Positions 17,411 to 25,888 are shown, counted from the stretch's first letter. The stretch is DNA of 64,000 nucleotides from Clostridia bacterium (GCA_017437145.1 JAFSBT010000008.1:124001-188000); one strand, 5' to 3'. Numbers and translations: made by a program. The notes: generated by a model from the letters alone, not told the origin.

Positions 17411-19639
17411 ATGAATAAAAAAGTAAATAAAAAAATAAAAACTAAAAATATAAATACTAAAAGACTTGTAGGTTGTTTAATTGTTGGACTAGTACTTTTA
17501 ATTTTGCTAATAATTCGTATATGTTGGTTACAATTTATCCAAGGAAGCTCCTTAAGAGAAGAAGCTTATACTCAACAAACTACTAATAGAACTATCGCCC
17601 CTGAAAGAGGTACAATTTATGATTCTAAAGGGAAAGTTCTTGCTACTAGCTTATCTACAGATACTGTTACAGTAAACCCTTCTAATGTTTTTTACGATAA
17701 TGATTCTGAGGTACCTAAAGAATTCTTAGCTTCATATTTCAGTGAATTATTTAAATTAGATTATAATGAAACTCTTGAAAAATTATCATCTGAATCTACT
17801 TCTGTTACAATAGCAAAAAAAGTAGAAAAAGATACTATAGATACTTTAAAAGATTGGTTGAAACAAAACGATATTGTTTCCGGAGTTAATATTACAGAAA
17901 AAACTACTCGTCACTACCCTTATGAAACTTTAGCTTCAAGTTTAATTGGTTTTACAGGTACTGATAACCAAGGATTAATGGGGCTAGAAAATTCCCTAGA
18001 TTCAATTTTAGCTGGTACAGCTGGCACAGTCGTAACATCTTTAGATTCAATTAATGGAGAAATTCCTAATTCTGAACAAACTTATGTTGCTGCAAAAAAT
18101 GGTTCAGATGTTACACTTACTATAGACGTATACATTCAGGCAATTGCTGATAAATATTTGGAGCAAGCTGTAATAGATAATAATGCTGATGGCGGAAATG
18201 TTATTATTATGAACCCAAATAATGGTGATATTTTAGCCATGTCTACTTATCCAAATTATGATTTAAATACTCCATTTACTCCTATTGATGAAGAAATTTT
18301 AAAAAATTGGGATACATTATCATCTGAAGAACAAAATGATTATTTATATAGCATTTGGTCTAACAAAGCTGTTCAAAGTACCTATGAACCTGGTTCTACT
18401 TTTAAACTTATAACTGCTGCTACTGCTATAGAAGAAAATATTATAACAAATGTAGATGAAGTTTTATTTTCTTGTTATGGCTCAGAAACTGTAGCAGATA
18501 GAAATATCAAGTGCTGGCGTAGTTACAATCCTCACGGTTATCAAAGTTTAAAACAAGCTTTAGGTAATTCATGTAACCCTGCATTTATTCAATTAGCAAG
18601 AAAAATTGGACCTGAAACTTTATATAAATACTATGAGGCATTTGGTCTTTTCGAAAAAACAAGTACAAAATTTTATGGAGAATCAAACAGTATTTTTCAC
18701 GATTTGGACTCTATTGGTGAAGTTGATCTTGCAACTTTATCATTTGGGCAAAGATTTGTAATTACTCCGCTTCAAATGGTTACAGCTATTTCTTGTATTG
18801 CAAATGAAGGTACTTTAGTGGAACCCAAAATTATAAAAGAAATTACAGACACCAATACCAAATCAGTTGAAGTTGTAGAAACAAATGAAATTAGACAGGT
18901 TCTGTCTAAACAAACTTCAGAAACTTTAATGCAAATGATGGATTATGTAGTAACAGATGGTACTGGTAAATATGCTCAAGTTCAAGGTTATTCTATTGGT
19001 GGTAAATCTGGTACTTCTGAACCAATTGATAGTAAAAAAGATGAAGGTTATGTTGCATCATTTATTGGTGTTTCTCCTACTTCAAATGCTGAAGTCGTTA
19101 TTTTAGTTGCAATATATGACCCAAAAGGTGCTTCATATCAAGGAGGCCAAGTAGCAGGACCTGTTGTTTCACAAATCTTATCTGAAGTACTTCCTTATTT
19201 AGGAATAACTTCTAGTAACACTGAAAACACTCCTGAAGTTTACTCTAGTGTATCTTTAGCAGATGTTAGAGGAAAAACAATTTCTGAAGCAAAACAAATA
19301 CTAGCAAATGCAGGTTTCAATGTTATAATTTCTGGTAATGAAGACGTAAACGCAACTTTAATTACAGACCAAGTTCCAAAACCTGGTACTTCACTTATAA
19401 AAGATTCTAATGTATATTTATATACTGAAGCTAATAATGAAAGAGAACTTGTAACAGTTCCCAACTTAAAAGGATTATCAGTTTCAGAAGCTATTAATAC
19501 TTTAAAAGCTAATAAATTAAATATAATTATAGATGGTTCTGGTATTGTAATAAGTCAAGATATCTCATCAGGCAAACAACTAGAAAGAGGAAGCACAATT
19601 ACTGTAACAATGCAACAAGAATTATCTGGTGGGTATTAA
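17411..19639 (+). CDS. Class B penicillin-binding protein with two PASTA domains (SpoVD/FtsI type)
   Basis: 742 residues. An N-terminal cytoplasmic tail and one membrane helix ('LIVGLVLLILLIIRICWLQF') precede a dimerization region ('NRTIAPERGTIYDSKGKVLA'). The transpeptidase domain has 'YEPGSTFKLITA' (catalytic Ser in STFK), 'GNSCNPAF' (SxN motif) and 'GGKSGTSEP' (KSGT). Two PASTA repeats end the protein ('LADVRGKTISEAKQILANAG' and 'VPNLKGLSVSEAINTLKANK'). It cross-links peptidoglycan at the septum or spore cortex. The ATG at 17411 is 12 bases from AGGAG; a TTG at 17399 touches that site, so is unlikely. A close paralogue in the division cluster (56806-58769) carries two frameshifts that this copy lacks. 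Confidence 0.93.
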   Translation: MNKKVNKKIKTKNINTKRLVGCLIVGLVLLILLIIRICWLQFIQGSSLREEAYTQQTTNRTIAPERGTIYDSKGKVLATSLSTDTVTVNPSNVFYDNDSEVPKEFLASYFSELFKLDYNETLEKLSSESTSVTIAKKVEKDTIDTLKDWLKQNDIVSGVNITEKTTRHYPYETLASSLIGFTGTDNQGLMGLENSLDSILAGTAGTVVTSLDSINGEIPNSEQTYVAAKNGSDVTLTIDVYIQAIADKYLEQAVIDNNADGGNVIIMNPNNGDILAMSTYPNYDLNTPFTPIDEEILKNWDTLSSEEQNDYLYSIWSNKAVQSTYEPGSTFKLITAATAIEENIITNVDEVLFSCYGSETVADRNIKCWRSYNPHGYQSLKQALGNSCNPAFIQLARKIGPETLYKYYEAFGLFEKTSTKFYGESNSIFHDLDSIGEVDLATLSFGQRFVITPLQMVTAISCIANEGTLVEPKIIKEITDTNTKSVEVVETNEIRQVLSKQTSETLMQMMDYVVTDGTGKYAQVQGYSIGGKSGTSEPIDSKKDEGYVASFIGVSPTSNAEVVILVAIYDPKGASYQGGQVAGPVVSQILSEVLPYLGITSSNTENTPEVYSSVSLADVRGKTISEAKQILANAGFNVIISGNEDVNATLITDQVPKPGTSLIKDSNVYLYTEANNERELVTVPNLKGLSVSEAINTLKANKLNIIIDGSGIVISQDISSGKQLERGSTITVTMQQELSGGY

Positions 19640-19731
19640 AAAGAAGTTTGGAATTTGGAGTTTGGTAGTTGGTAATTACTAAACTCCAAATTCTAACTAC
19701 TAAAGTGGAATTATTAAATAAATAATAAAGT

Positions 19732-19775
19732 AAAAATCTAAAAGTATGTACTCTAGTCAGTCCTTTTAGATTTTT
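19732..19775 (+). terminator. Bidirectional terminator
   Basis: AAAAATCTAAAAG pairs with CTTTTAGATTTTT around an 18-base loop, between the convergent PBP and DUF6512 genes. Just before it (19647-19700) is a GGAGTTTGG/CCAAATTC inverted repeat, similar in style to 17309-17338. Confidence 0.75.
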
Positions 19776-19779
19776 ATTT

Positions 19780-20310
19780 CTATGAAACTCCGTACTTTCC
19801 AGTTATTGGATCCATAAATAATCCAATGTGTGGTGGAAAAAATGTAAATAATATAAAGCATAAAAATAATGCTATTAAAATAATACTTGTTATAAAATTA
19901 TCACATGTAGATTTATTACTGACATTTTTTAAAGTGTAATACTCTGCTAAAATAACAGCAACAATAAAACTACCAATATCCAAAACAGAAATATTTTTTC
20001 CTAATATTCCTGTATAAGTATAGAAAAATATTACAATAAAAGAAAGCGCAAGAAAAATCCCCTTCGTTTTTACACATAAATAATTAGGATATTCTTTTTT
20101 ATAATAAATAAAACCAATAATCGTGCTTATTAACATAGGAAAAAAAACTAATTTTAAATGCTCCCATGTACTTTCATTTACAGCGCTAAAAGCTCCTACT
20201 ATTAAATTATTCGCAGACCAATCAAAAGTAAAATGTAAAATTGTCCCAAACACTAATGTAAAAATAGCACTAAAAAATTCAAACTTAAAAATAGAATATT
20301 GTTTTGACAT
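19780..20310 (-). CDS. DUF6512-like integral membrane protein
   Basis: 176 residues with about six membrane helices. The conserved-looking core 'HFTFDWSANNLIVGAFSAVNESTWEHLKLVFFP' matches, from memory, the DUF6512 family of small clostridial membrane proteins, whose function is not known. The C-terminal 'FFPPHIGLFMDPITGKYG' is also typical. ATG start at 20310 with AGGAGG 5 bases upstream. Convergent with the PBP gene and divergent from nifS. Confidence 0.65.
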   Translation of the reverse strand: MSKQYSIFKFEFFSAIFTLVFGTILHFTFDWSANNLIVGAFSAVNESTWEHLKLVFFPMLISTIIGFIYYKKEYPNYLCVKTKGIFLALSFIVIFFYTYTGILGKNISVLDIGSFIVAVILAEYYTLKNVSNKSTCDNFITSIILIALFLCFILFTFFPPHIGLFMDPITGKYGVS

Positions 20311-20463
20311 AGATCCTCCTCATAATTTATATATTCTAAAAAAATATTTATTATACTAATTTATAATTTTAAATATATATTCATCTTTGAAAATATGATG
20401 AAATTACTGGTAAAACATTCATATTTGTAGTATAATTTTATTAGTATTTTTTATGGAGGTTTT

Positions 20464-21621
20464 ATGAATTCTAAAATTTATTTTGATAATAATGCTACAA
20501 CTCAATGTGATGAACACGTTATCGATTCTATGTTACCGTACTTTAGAAATAATTATGGTAATCCTAGTAGTATTTATTCTTTTGGTAAAGAAATTAAAGA
20601 GGAAATATCTAAATCACGTGAAAAAATTGCTAAACTACTAAATGCAGATAAAGAAGAAATTATATTTACAAGTTGTGCAAGCGAAAGTAATGTTTCTGCT
20701 ATTATGAATGCTATTAATAATAATCCAAGTAAAAAGCATATTATCACAACAAAAGTAGAACATGCTTCAATAATTGAAACAATGAAAAATTTAGAAACTA
20801 AAGGATTTAATATAACATATTTATCTGTTGATAATAAAGGAAGACTTAATTTAGATGAATTAAAAGAATCAATTTCTGACGATACTCTTCTTATTTCCAT
20901 TATGATGGCTAATAATGAAATTGGTAACATATACCCTATACAAGAAATTGGTCAGATTGCAAAAGAACATAATATACTTTTTCATTGTGATGCTGTTCAA
21001 GCTGTTGGAAAAGTAAAAATAGATGTAAAAGAAATGAATATAGATACTTTGTCACTATCGGGTCATAAAATTCATGCACCAAAAGGAATAGGTGTTTTAT
21101 ATGTAAAAAAAGATTTACACTATACTCCCCTAATTTTTGGTCATCAAGAAAAAAATAAACGTGGCGGTACTGAAAATGTTCCATATATTATAGGCCTTGG
21201 AAAAGCTGCAGAATTACTTCTTGAAGAAGAAACTGAAATTAATACTAGGTTAGAATTTTTAAGAAATAAATTAGAAAAAGAAATAAAAGAAAATATTACA
21301 GATGTACATATTTATGGGGATTTAGAAAATAGACTTCCTAACACATCAAGTATAGCTTTTAAAGGAATTAAAGGAGAAGAAATCTTACTTGTTTTAGAAA
21401 GTTATAATATATATGTTGGCACTGGTTCAGCTTGCAATTCTGAATTAGCCGAACCTTCACATGTTTTGGTTGCTTGTAATGCTAATTTAGAAGATTATAG
21501 CCCTATAAGAATAAGTTTAGGAAAATATAATACTGAAAAAGATATTGAAACTTTTATAAAAATTTTAACAAATGTTGTAAATATGTTAAGGAGTTTAAAA
21601 GATAATAAAAATGGGAAATAA
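20464..21621 (+). CDS. Cysteine desulfurase (NifS/IscS family)
   Basis: 385 residues, PLP-dependent. It removes sulfur from cysteine as a persulfide for Fe-S clusters and thiolated cofactors. N-terminal 'YFDNNATTQ', 'HASIIETM' (His near PLP), 'HCDAVQAVGK' (Asp pairing the pyridine N), 'LSGHKIHAPKGIGVL' (PLP-binding Lys) and 'GTGSACNSELAEPSHVL' (catalytic Cys loop). The short linker in the Cys loop suggests the NifS-like rather than SufS group. ATG start after GGAGG with a 6-base gap. It overlaps the next gene by 11 bases, and a ferredoxin-like gene follows, consistent with Fe-S metabolism. Confidence 0.94.
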   Translation: MNSKIYFDNNATTQCDEHVIDSMLPYFRNNYGNPSSIYSFGKEIKEEISKSREKIAKLLNADKEEIIFTSCASESNVSAIMNAINNNPSKKHIITTKVEHASIIETMKNLETKGFNITYLSVDNKGRLNLDELKESISDDTLLISIMMANNEIGNIYPIQEIGQIAKEHNILFHCDAVQAVGKVKIDVKEMNIDTLSLSGHKIHAPKGIGVLYVKKDLHYTPLIFGHQEKNKRGGTENVPYIIGLGKAAELLLEEETEINTRLEFLRNKLEKEIKENITDVHIYGDLENRLPNTSSIAFKGIKGEEILLVLESYNIYVGTGSACNSELAEPSHVLVACNANLEDYSPIRISLGKYNTEKDIETFIKILTNVVNMLRSLKDNKNGK

Positions 21622-21997
21622 AAAAGATTTTATAAATGTAAAAGCAGGTAATGAAAACTGTCCTGGAGACGCATTGATGGAGGATTTCAGAAAAAGAATA
21701 CACTCTACTTCCTCTAATTATCCAAAAAACATTGAATTCTCTGAAAATAGTATAAATTTCTTTAGAAACATGGCAGATATAATAGAAGAAAGTGATCAAC
21801 ATATAAAATTCTGCTGGTTTGAAATATCAGACCAAGAATTACCACCTCTTATAATAAAAATAAGAAAATATAAAGGTAAATATTATCTACATTTTTTAAA
21901 AGAACTAGGTGAAGAAAAACTTATTATAAAAGGCAAACAAAGAAAAGGAAAAAATAAAAATGGAAAAATAGAAATTGATAAAGAGGAGGAAAGATAA
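21611..21997 (+). CDS. Hypothetical protein in nifS operon
   Basis: 128 residues; I do not recognise a family. It starts 'MGNKKDFINVKAGNENCPGD', has a central mixed region ('IKFCWFEISDQELPPLIIKI') and ends in a very basic, Lys/Glu-rich tail. No signal or membrane segment. It overlaps nifS by 11 bases and abuts the ferredoxin-type gene with no gap, so its expression is tied to both. A role in Fe-S or redox chemistry is only a guess from position. Confidence 0.7.
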   Translation: MGNKKDFINVKAGNENCPGDALMEDFRKRIHSTSSNYPKNIEFSENSINFFRNMADIIEESDQHIKFCWFEISDQELPPLIIKIRKYKGKYYLHFLKELGEEKLIIKGKQRKGKNKNGKIEIDKEEER

Positions 21998-22615
21998 ATG
22001 GCAGTATTAGTGAATTTCAAAATATGCGATAATGATAAAGCATGCAGTGGAATGAGTGCTTGTCCAAATGAAGTTTTCGAATGGGACGAAAAAAATAGCA
22101 CTTTAGTAATACATAATGAAAAATGTATTAGTTGTGGTCTTTGTGAAAAAGCATGTATGGTTTCAGCTATAAAAGTTGCTAGAACAGAAGAAGAATATAA
22201 AAAAATAGAAAAGGAATTTGATGATGACCCTAGAACCATAAATGATTTATTAGTTGATAGATATGGTGCTACACCAATAGATAAAGCAATGATTGGAAAA
22301 GAAAACGAAATAGAATTAAAATTAGGTGATGCTAAAAGACCTTTTATGGTTGAATTATATAATGAAGATTCTATTATGTGTTTATTAAAAAGTATACCTA
22401 TGAAAAAAATTGCAGATACATTTGACGAAAATACTAGATATAGAAAAATTGAAATAACTTCAGATGCTATATTAGAAAAATATGATATAAAAGAATTACC
22501 TTCTCTACTTTTCTTTAAAAATGGAAAAATGGTTGGAAAAATTGAAGGATATATAGATGAAGATAATAAAGATGAACTTTTAAATAAAGTAAAAGAATTT
22601 AGAAAATTAAATTAG
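21998..22615 (+). CDS. 4Fe-4S ferredoxin domain fused to thioredoxin-like domain
   Basis: 205 residues. Residues 1-65 look like a ferredoxin: 'CDNDKACSGMSACPNEVF' followed by the classic 'CISCGLCEKACMVSAIKV' cluster motif. The second half (about 105-205) resembles a thioredoxin fold without the redox CxxC: 'KRPFMVELYNEDSIMCLLK', 'EITSDAILEKYDIKELPSLL' (cis-Pro loop) and 'FFKNGKMVGKIEGYIDEDN'. The fold assignment of the second half is my inference. Last gene of the nifS operon, so it may accept sulfur or electrons in cluster assembly. A terminator follows at once. Confidence 0.75.
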   Translation: MAVLVNFKICDNDKACSGMSACPNEVFEWDEKNSTLVIHNEKCISCGLCEKACMVSAIKVARTEEEYKKIEKEFDDDPRTINDLLVDRYGATPIDKAMIGKENEIELKLGDAKRPFMVELYNEDSIMCLLKSIPMKKIADTFDENTRYRKIEITSDAILEKYDIKELPSLLFFKNGKMVGKIEGYIDEDNKDELLNKVKEFRKLN

Positions 22616-22621
22616 TATTTA

Positions 22622-22662
22622 AGAACAAATAGTTAATTTATTGTATTAACTATTTGTTTTTT
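22622..22662 (+). terminator. Terminator of nifS operon
   Basis: ACAAATAGTTAAT pairs with ATTAACTATTTGT, then a run of seven T. Confidence 0.85.
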
Positions 22663-22678
22663 TAGTAAGAACTGAATA

Positions 22679-22707
22679 TTTACTTTTATGTGAACTTGTG
22701 TTATAAT
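22679..22707 (+). promoter_or_regulatory. Promoter of receiver-like gene
   Basis: TTTACT (22679-22684), 17-base spacer, TGTTATAAT with the -10 box at 22702-22707 and extended TG. Confidence 0.65.
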
Positions 22708-22738
22708 TCTTATTATCAAAAATGTAGAGAGGTAAAAA

Positions 22739-23746
22739 ATGAATTCTAATGCAAAACAATTCAGAACTCAATTGCAAAATATGGCAACTTCATCAAATAA
22801 TGAAATACCTGATGGCTTAGATATGAATCGTAGACTAACCATTTTATTAATTGATGACGATATATATTTAGAAAAAGCAATAAAATTAATTGTCAAAAAT
22901 GTTACAATCAATACTATTTCTATTGACGATATTTTAAGAGAAATGTCTAATGAAGAAGGTCTTTTTTTAGATGTAGACATGATTTTTATTGATACATTTT
23001 ACAAAGATGATAAAAGTGATAAATATGCATTAGAATACTTTGATATGTACAGAAAAAGCTCTCCTGAAGCTGCTAAAGAAACAAATGGAAAATATAAAGT
23101 TATAATGAATATAACAGAAATGAATGAAAGATTATCATCAACTAATCAAGATACATTAGCAGTTGAAGAAAGAACAAAAATAGCTGGTTTATTTAACCGT
23201 GTTCAAAATCATCCTAATATCCAATGGGGTAAAAATATAGCTAGTAAAACCGATAAAATAATTCAAAGTATTCGAGAATATGCACAAAGAAATAACATAT
23301 ATTTATTTAGTAGTCACAAACTTACTTTGCAGGAATGGCTTGCATATTTCAAATGGTCTATATGTGAAGTCTCTGATATTAATAATTCATTAAAACAACT
23401 TAATATACCTGATGATAAAAAAACAGAGCTGTTATCGATTGTTTCTGGCTTTAATTCGATAATAAATAACTTATCTACTCAATTACCGAATTCTAAAGAT
23501 AATTCTGAAATAGAATCAAAAATTACATCTACTGAGCAAGCAATTGATTGTGCAAAAAAAATATGTTCAGATATTCAAAAAGAACGTATAAAAATATACG
23601 AATTGTATGAATTTACATCAGATGAAAATATATTTAATGTAGCCCATAGAACAGTAAGTCTTTACCTTGGTATTGATTTCTATATTGAAATGAGCGAAGA
23701 GAATAACACCCCAGCTCCACAATTAGAACAATCTAATTTAGAATAA
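22739..23746 (+). CDS. Unknown protein with receiver-like N-terminus
   Basis: 335 residues. After a polar lead of about 30 residues, 'RLTILLIDDDIYLEKAIKLI' looks like the acidic-pocket strand of a response-regulator receiver, and 'DMIFIDTFYKDDK' sits where the phospho-acceptor Asp strand would be. No DNA-binding or enzymatic output domain is visible. The rest is mostly helical, with a likely coiled stretch ('SEIESKITSTEQAIDCAKKI') around 255-300 and a Pro/Gln-rich tail. No partner kinase lies nearby. It has its own promoter and terminator. The receiver reading is inference from short motifs. Confidence 0.6.
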   Translation: MNSNAKQFRTQLQNMATSSNNEIPDGLDMNRRLTILLIDDDIYLEKAIKLIVKNVTINTISIDDILREMSNEEGLFLDVDMIFIDTFYKDDKSDKYALEYFDMYRKSSPEAAKETNGKYKVIMNITEMNERLSSTNQDTLAVEERTKIAGLFNRVQNHPNIQWGKNIASKTDKIIQSIREYAQRNNIYLFSSHKLTLQEWLAYFKWSICEVSDINNSLKQLNIPDDKKTELLSIVSGFNSIINNLSTQLPNSKDNSEIESKITSTEQAIDCAKKICSDIQKERIKIYELYEFTSDENIFNVAHRTVSLYLGIDFYIEMSEENNTPAPQLEQSNLE

Positions 23747-23774
23747 CACTAATCAAATTAATAGCATATGAATT

Positions 23775-23809
23775 AATAAAGAGAAGGTTTAAGTCCCCTT
23801 CTCTTTATT
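23775..23809 (+). terminator. Bidirectional terminator
   Basis: AATAAAGAGAAGG pairs with CCTTCTCTTTATT between the convergent receiver-like gene and the small Cys-rich gene. Confidence 0.8.
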
Positions 23810-23817
23810 GATTTATG

Positions 23818-24075
23818 CTAACAACAGTATTTCTTTTTATCATCTTTTTTACAACATATAATAGCAATTACACCAACTATTAATAAAACGGCTAATGCAA
23901 TTATTAATGCTACTATAGCACCTAATCCAAGTGTAGTAAATATCGCTGTTAAACCAGCAACTAGTACACCTATGAAGAATGATAGCACTATTGCTATTAT
24001 TCCTACTATTAGATATAAACAACAACAATCTTTTTTTCTATCTTTTTTATAATATACTTCTACATTTGTCTCCAT
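23818..24075 (-). CDS. Small two-helix membrane protein with cysteine clusters
   Basis: 85 residues. A charged start ('METNVEVYYKKDRKKD') runs into 'CCCLYLIVGIIAIVLSFFIG', then a second long hydrophobic segment ('GLGAIVALIIALAVLLIVGV'), then 'IICCKKDDKKKYCC'. Three Cys cluster at the first helix edge and four near the C-terminus, all next to Lys/Asp patches. This suggests acylation or metal binding at the membrane face. I know no family name. ATG start after GGAGGTGC. Confidence 0.65.
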   Translation of the reverse strand: METNVEVYYKKDRKKDCCCLYLIVGIIAIVLSFFIGVLVAGLTAIFTTLGLGAIVALIIALAVLLIVGVIAIICCKKDDKKKYCC

Positions 24076-24161
24076 AATTTAGCACCTCCACACTAATATA
24101 TTATGACATTTTTCGACTTTTTGTTAATCTTAAATATATTTTGTTTAGTACTTCTACTTCA

Positions 24162-24190
24162 TTGACAACTATAATAAAATACAATATGAT
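24162..24190 (+). promoter_or_regulatory. Promoter of LUD gene
   Basis: TTGACA (24162-24167), 17-base spacer, TATGAT (24185-24190). Confidence 0.65.
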
Positions 24191-24224
24191 TATATTTAAT
24201 ACAACGAAAGGAGCTATGATTTAT

Positions 24225-24869
24225 ATGGAAAAATCACTTCCAAAGAAAAAATATTATGAAAATATTGCAAATACAATTATAAAAAATATGGAAAAGCGTC
24301 AAATAGAAGGATATTATTGTCCAGATAGTACTTCTGCATTAAAGAAAGCTTTAGAATTAATTCCAAAAGGTTCAAGTATTGGTTGGGGTGGTTCAATGAC
24401 CCTTACTGAAATTGGGTTGATGGATGCAATTCAAAATGGAGATTATAAAATCATTAATCGAGATATTGCTAAAACTCCCGAAGAACAAAGAAAAATATAT
24501 GGAGAAATTTGCTGTGCTGATTACTTTTTAATGAGCACTAATGCAATCACTTTAGATGGAGAGTTAATTAATATTGATGGTAGAGGAAATCGTGTTTCAT
24601 TTTTATGCTATGGTCCACAAAATGTTTTAATATTAACTGGTATAAATAAAATTGTTACAGATATTGATGCAGGACTAAAAAGAGCACGTGATATAGCAGC
24701 TCCACCAAATACTGTTAGATTAAATAGAAAAACACCTTGTTCTATAACAGGCAAATGTGAAAATTGTTATTCACCTGACTGTATATGTAGTCAATTTGTT
24801 GTTACAAGACGTTCCGGAGTACCAAATCGTATTAAAGTTATAATTATTGGTGAAGAATTGGGATATTAA
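24225..24869 (+). CDS. LUD domain protein (LutC/YkgG-like)
   Basis: 214 residues from the ATG at 24225, 11 bases after AAAGGAG; the ATG at 24216 is only 2 bases from that site. The fold belongs to the lactate-utilization LUD/DUF162 family: 'GYYCPDSTSALKKALELI', 'GSSIGWGGSMTLTEIGLMDA', 'YFLMSTNAITLDGELINIDG' and 'NVLILTGINKIVTDIDAGLK' are its landmarks. A C-terminal cluster 'CSITGKCENCYSPDCICSQF' offers five Cys in a metal-ligand-like arrangement, as in other clostridial members. No lutA/lutB neighbours are present, so a lactate role is uncertain. Confidence 0.85.
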   Translation: MEKSLPKKKYYENIANTIIKNMEKRQIEGYYCPDSTSALKKALELIPKGSSIGWGGSMTLTEIGLMDAIQNGDYKIINRDIAKTPEEQRKIYGEICCADYFLMSTNAITLDGELINIDGRGNRVSFLCYGPQNVLILTGINKIVTDIDAGLKRARDIAAPPNTVRLNRKTPCSITGKCENCYSPDCICSQFVVTRRSGVPNRIKVIIIGEELGY

Positions 24870-24885
24870 TTAAATTTCAAACTAA

Positions 24886-24916
24886 AGATGCCTCACTTGT
24901 AAAAGTGAGGCAAACT
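24886..24916. terminator. Bidirectional terminator
   Basis: GCCTCACTT pairs with AAGTGAGGC around GTAA, between the convergent LUD and zinc-ribbon genes. Confidence 0.75.
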
Positions 24917-25117
24917 TTATACTTTCAATTCACCGAATACTTTATGAACTTCTTCATAAGGAAGTCCCCTTCCGAAACCACAATCGGGACATCGGGTAGC
25001 ATATGTGCTAAACTCTCCTCCACTGAAAATGGATTTTTCAGTCACTTCATAATATTTGTGACATCGTTTACAGTAAGCTTTAAGCTTTTTGGAGTTGTTT
25101 TCAGGTAAATTTGGCAT
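24917..25117 (-). CDS. Small zinc-ribbon protein (higher-GC cassette)
   Basis: 66 residues. Two Cys pairs, 'YCKRCHKYY' and 'RCPDCGFGRG', about 27 residues apart, make a zinc ribbon. The rest is charged with no signal peptide. No family name recognised; could bind nucleic acid or serve as an adaptor. GC and codon use are richer than the flanking AT-rich genes. It has a cassette-type promoter and a structured leader (25140-25210) almost identical in architecture to the one before the lipoprotein gene at 29452. The ribosome site is AGGGGGTT, 5 bases from ATG. Confidence 0.65.
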   Translation of the reverse strand: MPNLPENNSKKLKAYCKRCHKYYEVTEKSIFSGGEFSTYATRCPDCGFGRGLPYEEVHKVFGELKV

Positions 25118-25139
25118 TATTTAACCCCCTAAAAATTAA

Positions 25140-25210
25140 CTGGAGGTTTTACACAGCCCCTCCAGAAAAAAATGATTAAAATTTCTTCTGTACTTTGCTG
25201 TGTAAAGTAC
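25140..25210 (-). ncRNA. Structured 5' leader, candidate kissing-loop RNA (copy 1)
   Basis: Read on the minus strand, hairpin 1 (25210-25190) is GTACTTT-ACACAGC-AAAGTAC. Hairpin 2 (25165-25140) has the stem CTGGAGG/CCTCCAG and a loop containing GCTGTGT. The two loops are exact reverse complements over 7 bases (10 with stem edges). The first hairpin begins about 7 bases after the predicted transcript start. The same design recurs at 29987-30060. Confidence 0.6.
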
Positions 25211-25223
25211 TATAGATTGTTTT

Positions 25224-25252
25224 ATTATAGCATATATTATGTCTAAAAGCAA
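25224..25252 (-). promoter_or_regulatory. Cassette-type promoter (zinc-ribbon gene)
   Basis: Minus strand TTGCTT (25247-25252), 17-base spacer with GACATAATATATGC, TATAAT (25224-25229). Confidence 0.7.
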
Positions 25253-25311
25253 ATATCCTTTAAACATGACAAACCTATAACCATTCATTAGTCTTTTTTA
25301 TTTACATAATA

Positions 25312-25340
25312 TTGTTTTTTCTGACTAAATATGTTATAAT
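25312..25340 (+). promoter_or_regulatory. Cassette-type promoter (136-residue gene)
   Basis: TTGTTT (25312-25317), 17-base spacer, ATGTTATAAT with -10 at 25335-25340. Confidence 0.7.
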
Positions 25341-25347
25341 TGTATCA

Positions 25348-25477
25348 TGATAAATTTAGGGTAATATCCCTTAATTTATGTATTGTCATATTCCTCCATA
25401 CCATACCTTACCCATATTGGGGATGCCCGAAAGGGCCAAATTTTATAGCCACTTAATTGTGGCAAGGAGGAAATTTT
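25348..25477 (+). promoter_or_regulatory. Structured 130-base leader of cassette gene
   Basis: The leader carries several small hairpins in a row: TTAGGG/CCCTTAA, CCCATATTGGG, GCCC-GAAA-GGGC with a GNRA tetraloop, and GCCAC-TTAATT-GTGGC ending directly at the ribosome site AAGGAGG (25464-25470). I cannot match it to a known riboswitch class. Confidence 0.45.
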
Positions 25478-25888
25478 ATGACCAGAACATTTCTTTACGA
25501 GAGAAGATCTAACAGCGGCAATTGGTACGTAGTGAAGTTTACCGTTGAGGTAACACCCAACGGAATGGTTGCCATCGAGGCAGACTTCAGCCTGAGAGAA
25601 ACTCTCAATGCATGTCTCGACGAACTCAGTGCATTCATCAAAAAAGCAATGTCCGAGTATAAACTTGGTATAGCTGAGTTCGAAAACCGTGTTAACCACG
25701 GTCACCCCACCCATCCCATCAACAAAGGCGGCTTCTATTACGACGTCGATGGAAAGCTCTACAGGTGCGACAAACATCTGTCGGGAAAATGGGTTGCACC
25801 CGTATCAGACCTTCGTCGAATTATCGATGAACTGACAGTGGGTAAAGATGATACCTATGGTCTTCTGGTGAGCTCTCTCTCTAACTAA
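25478..25888 (+). CDS. Hypothetical protein (higher-GC cassette)
   Basis: 136 residues from ATG 25478, 7 bases after AAGGAGG; an upstream TTG at 25457 lies in the leader. No family recognised. It begins 'MTRTFLYERRSNSGNWYVVK', contains 'GMVAIEADFSLRETLNACLD' and later 'NHGHPTHPINKGGFYYDVDG', where three His in a row of ten residues could bind metal. No signal peptide or membrane helix. Codons are strongly GC-richer (ACC, GAC, CTC) than the host genes, a sign of transfer. It has its own promoter and a UUCG-loop terminator. Confidence 0.7.
   Translation: MTRTFLYERRSNSGNWYVVKFTVEVTPNGMVAIEADFSLRETLNACLDELSAFIKKAMSEYKLGIAEFENRVNHGHPTHPINKGGFYYDVDGKLYRCDKHLSGKWVAPVSDLRRIIDELTVGKDDTYGLLVSSLSN

Noticed and set aside
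24141..24224. 28-residue N-terminal extension of the LUD protein
   Set aside because: It would cover the promoter (24162-24190) and lacks a ribosome site.
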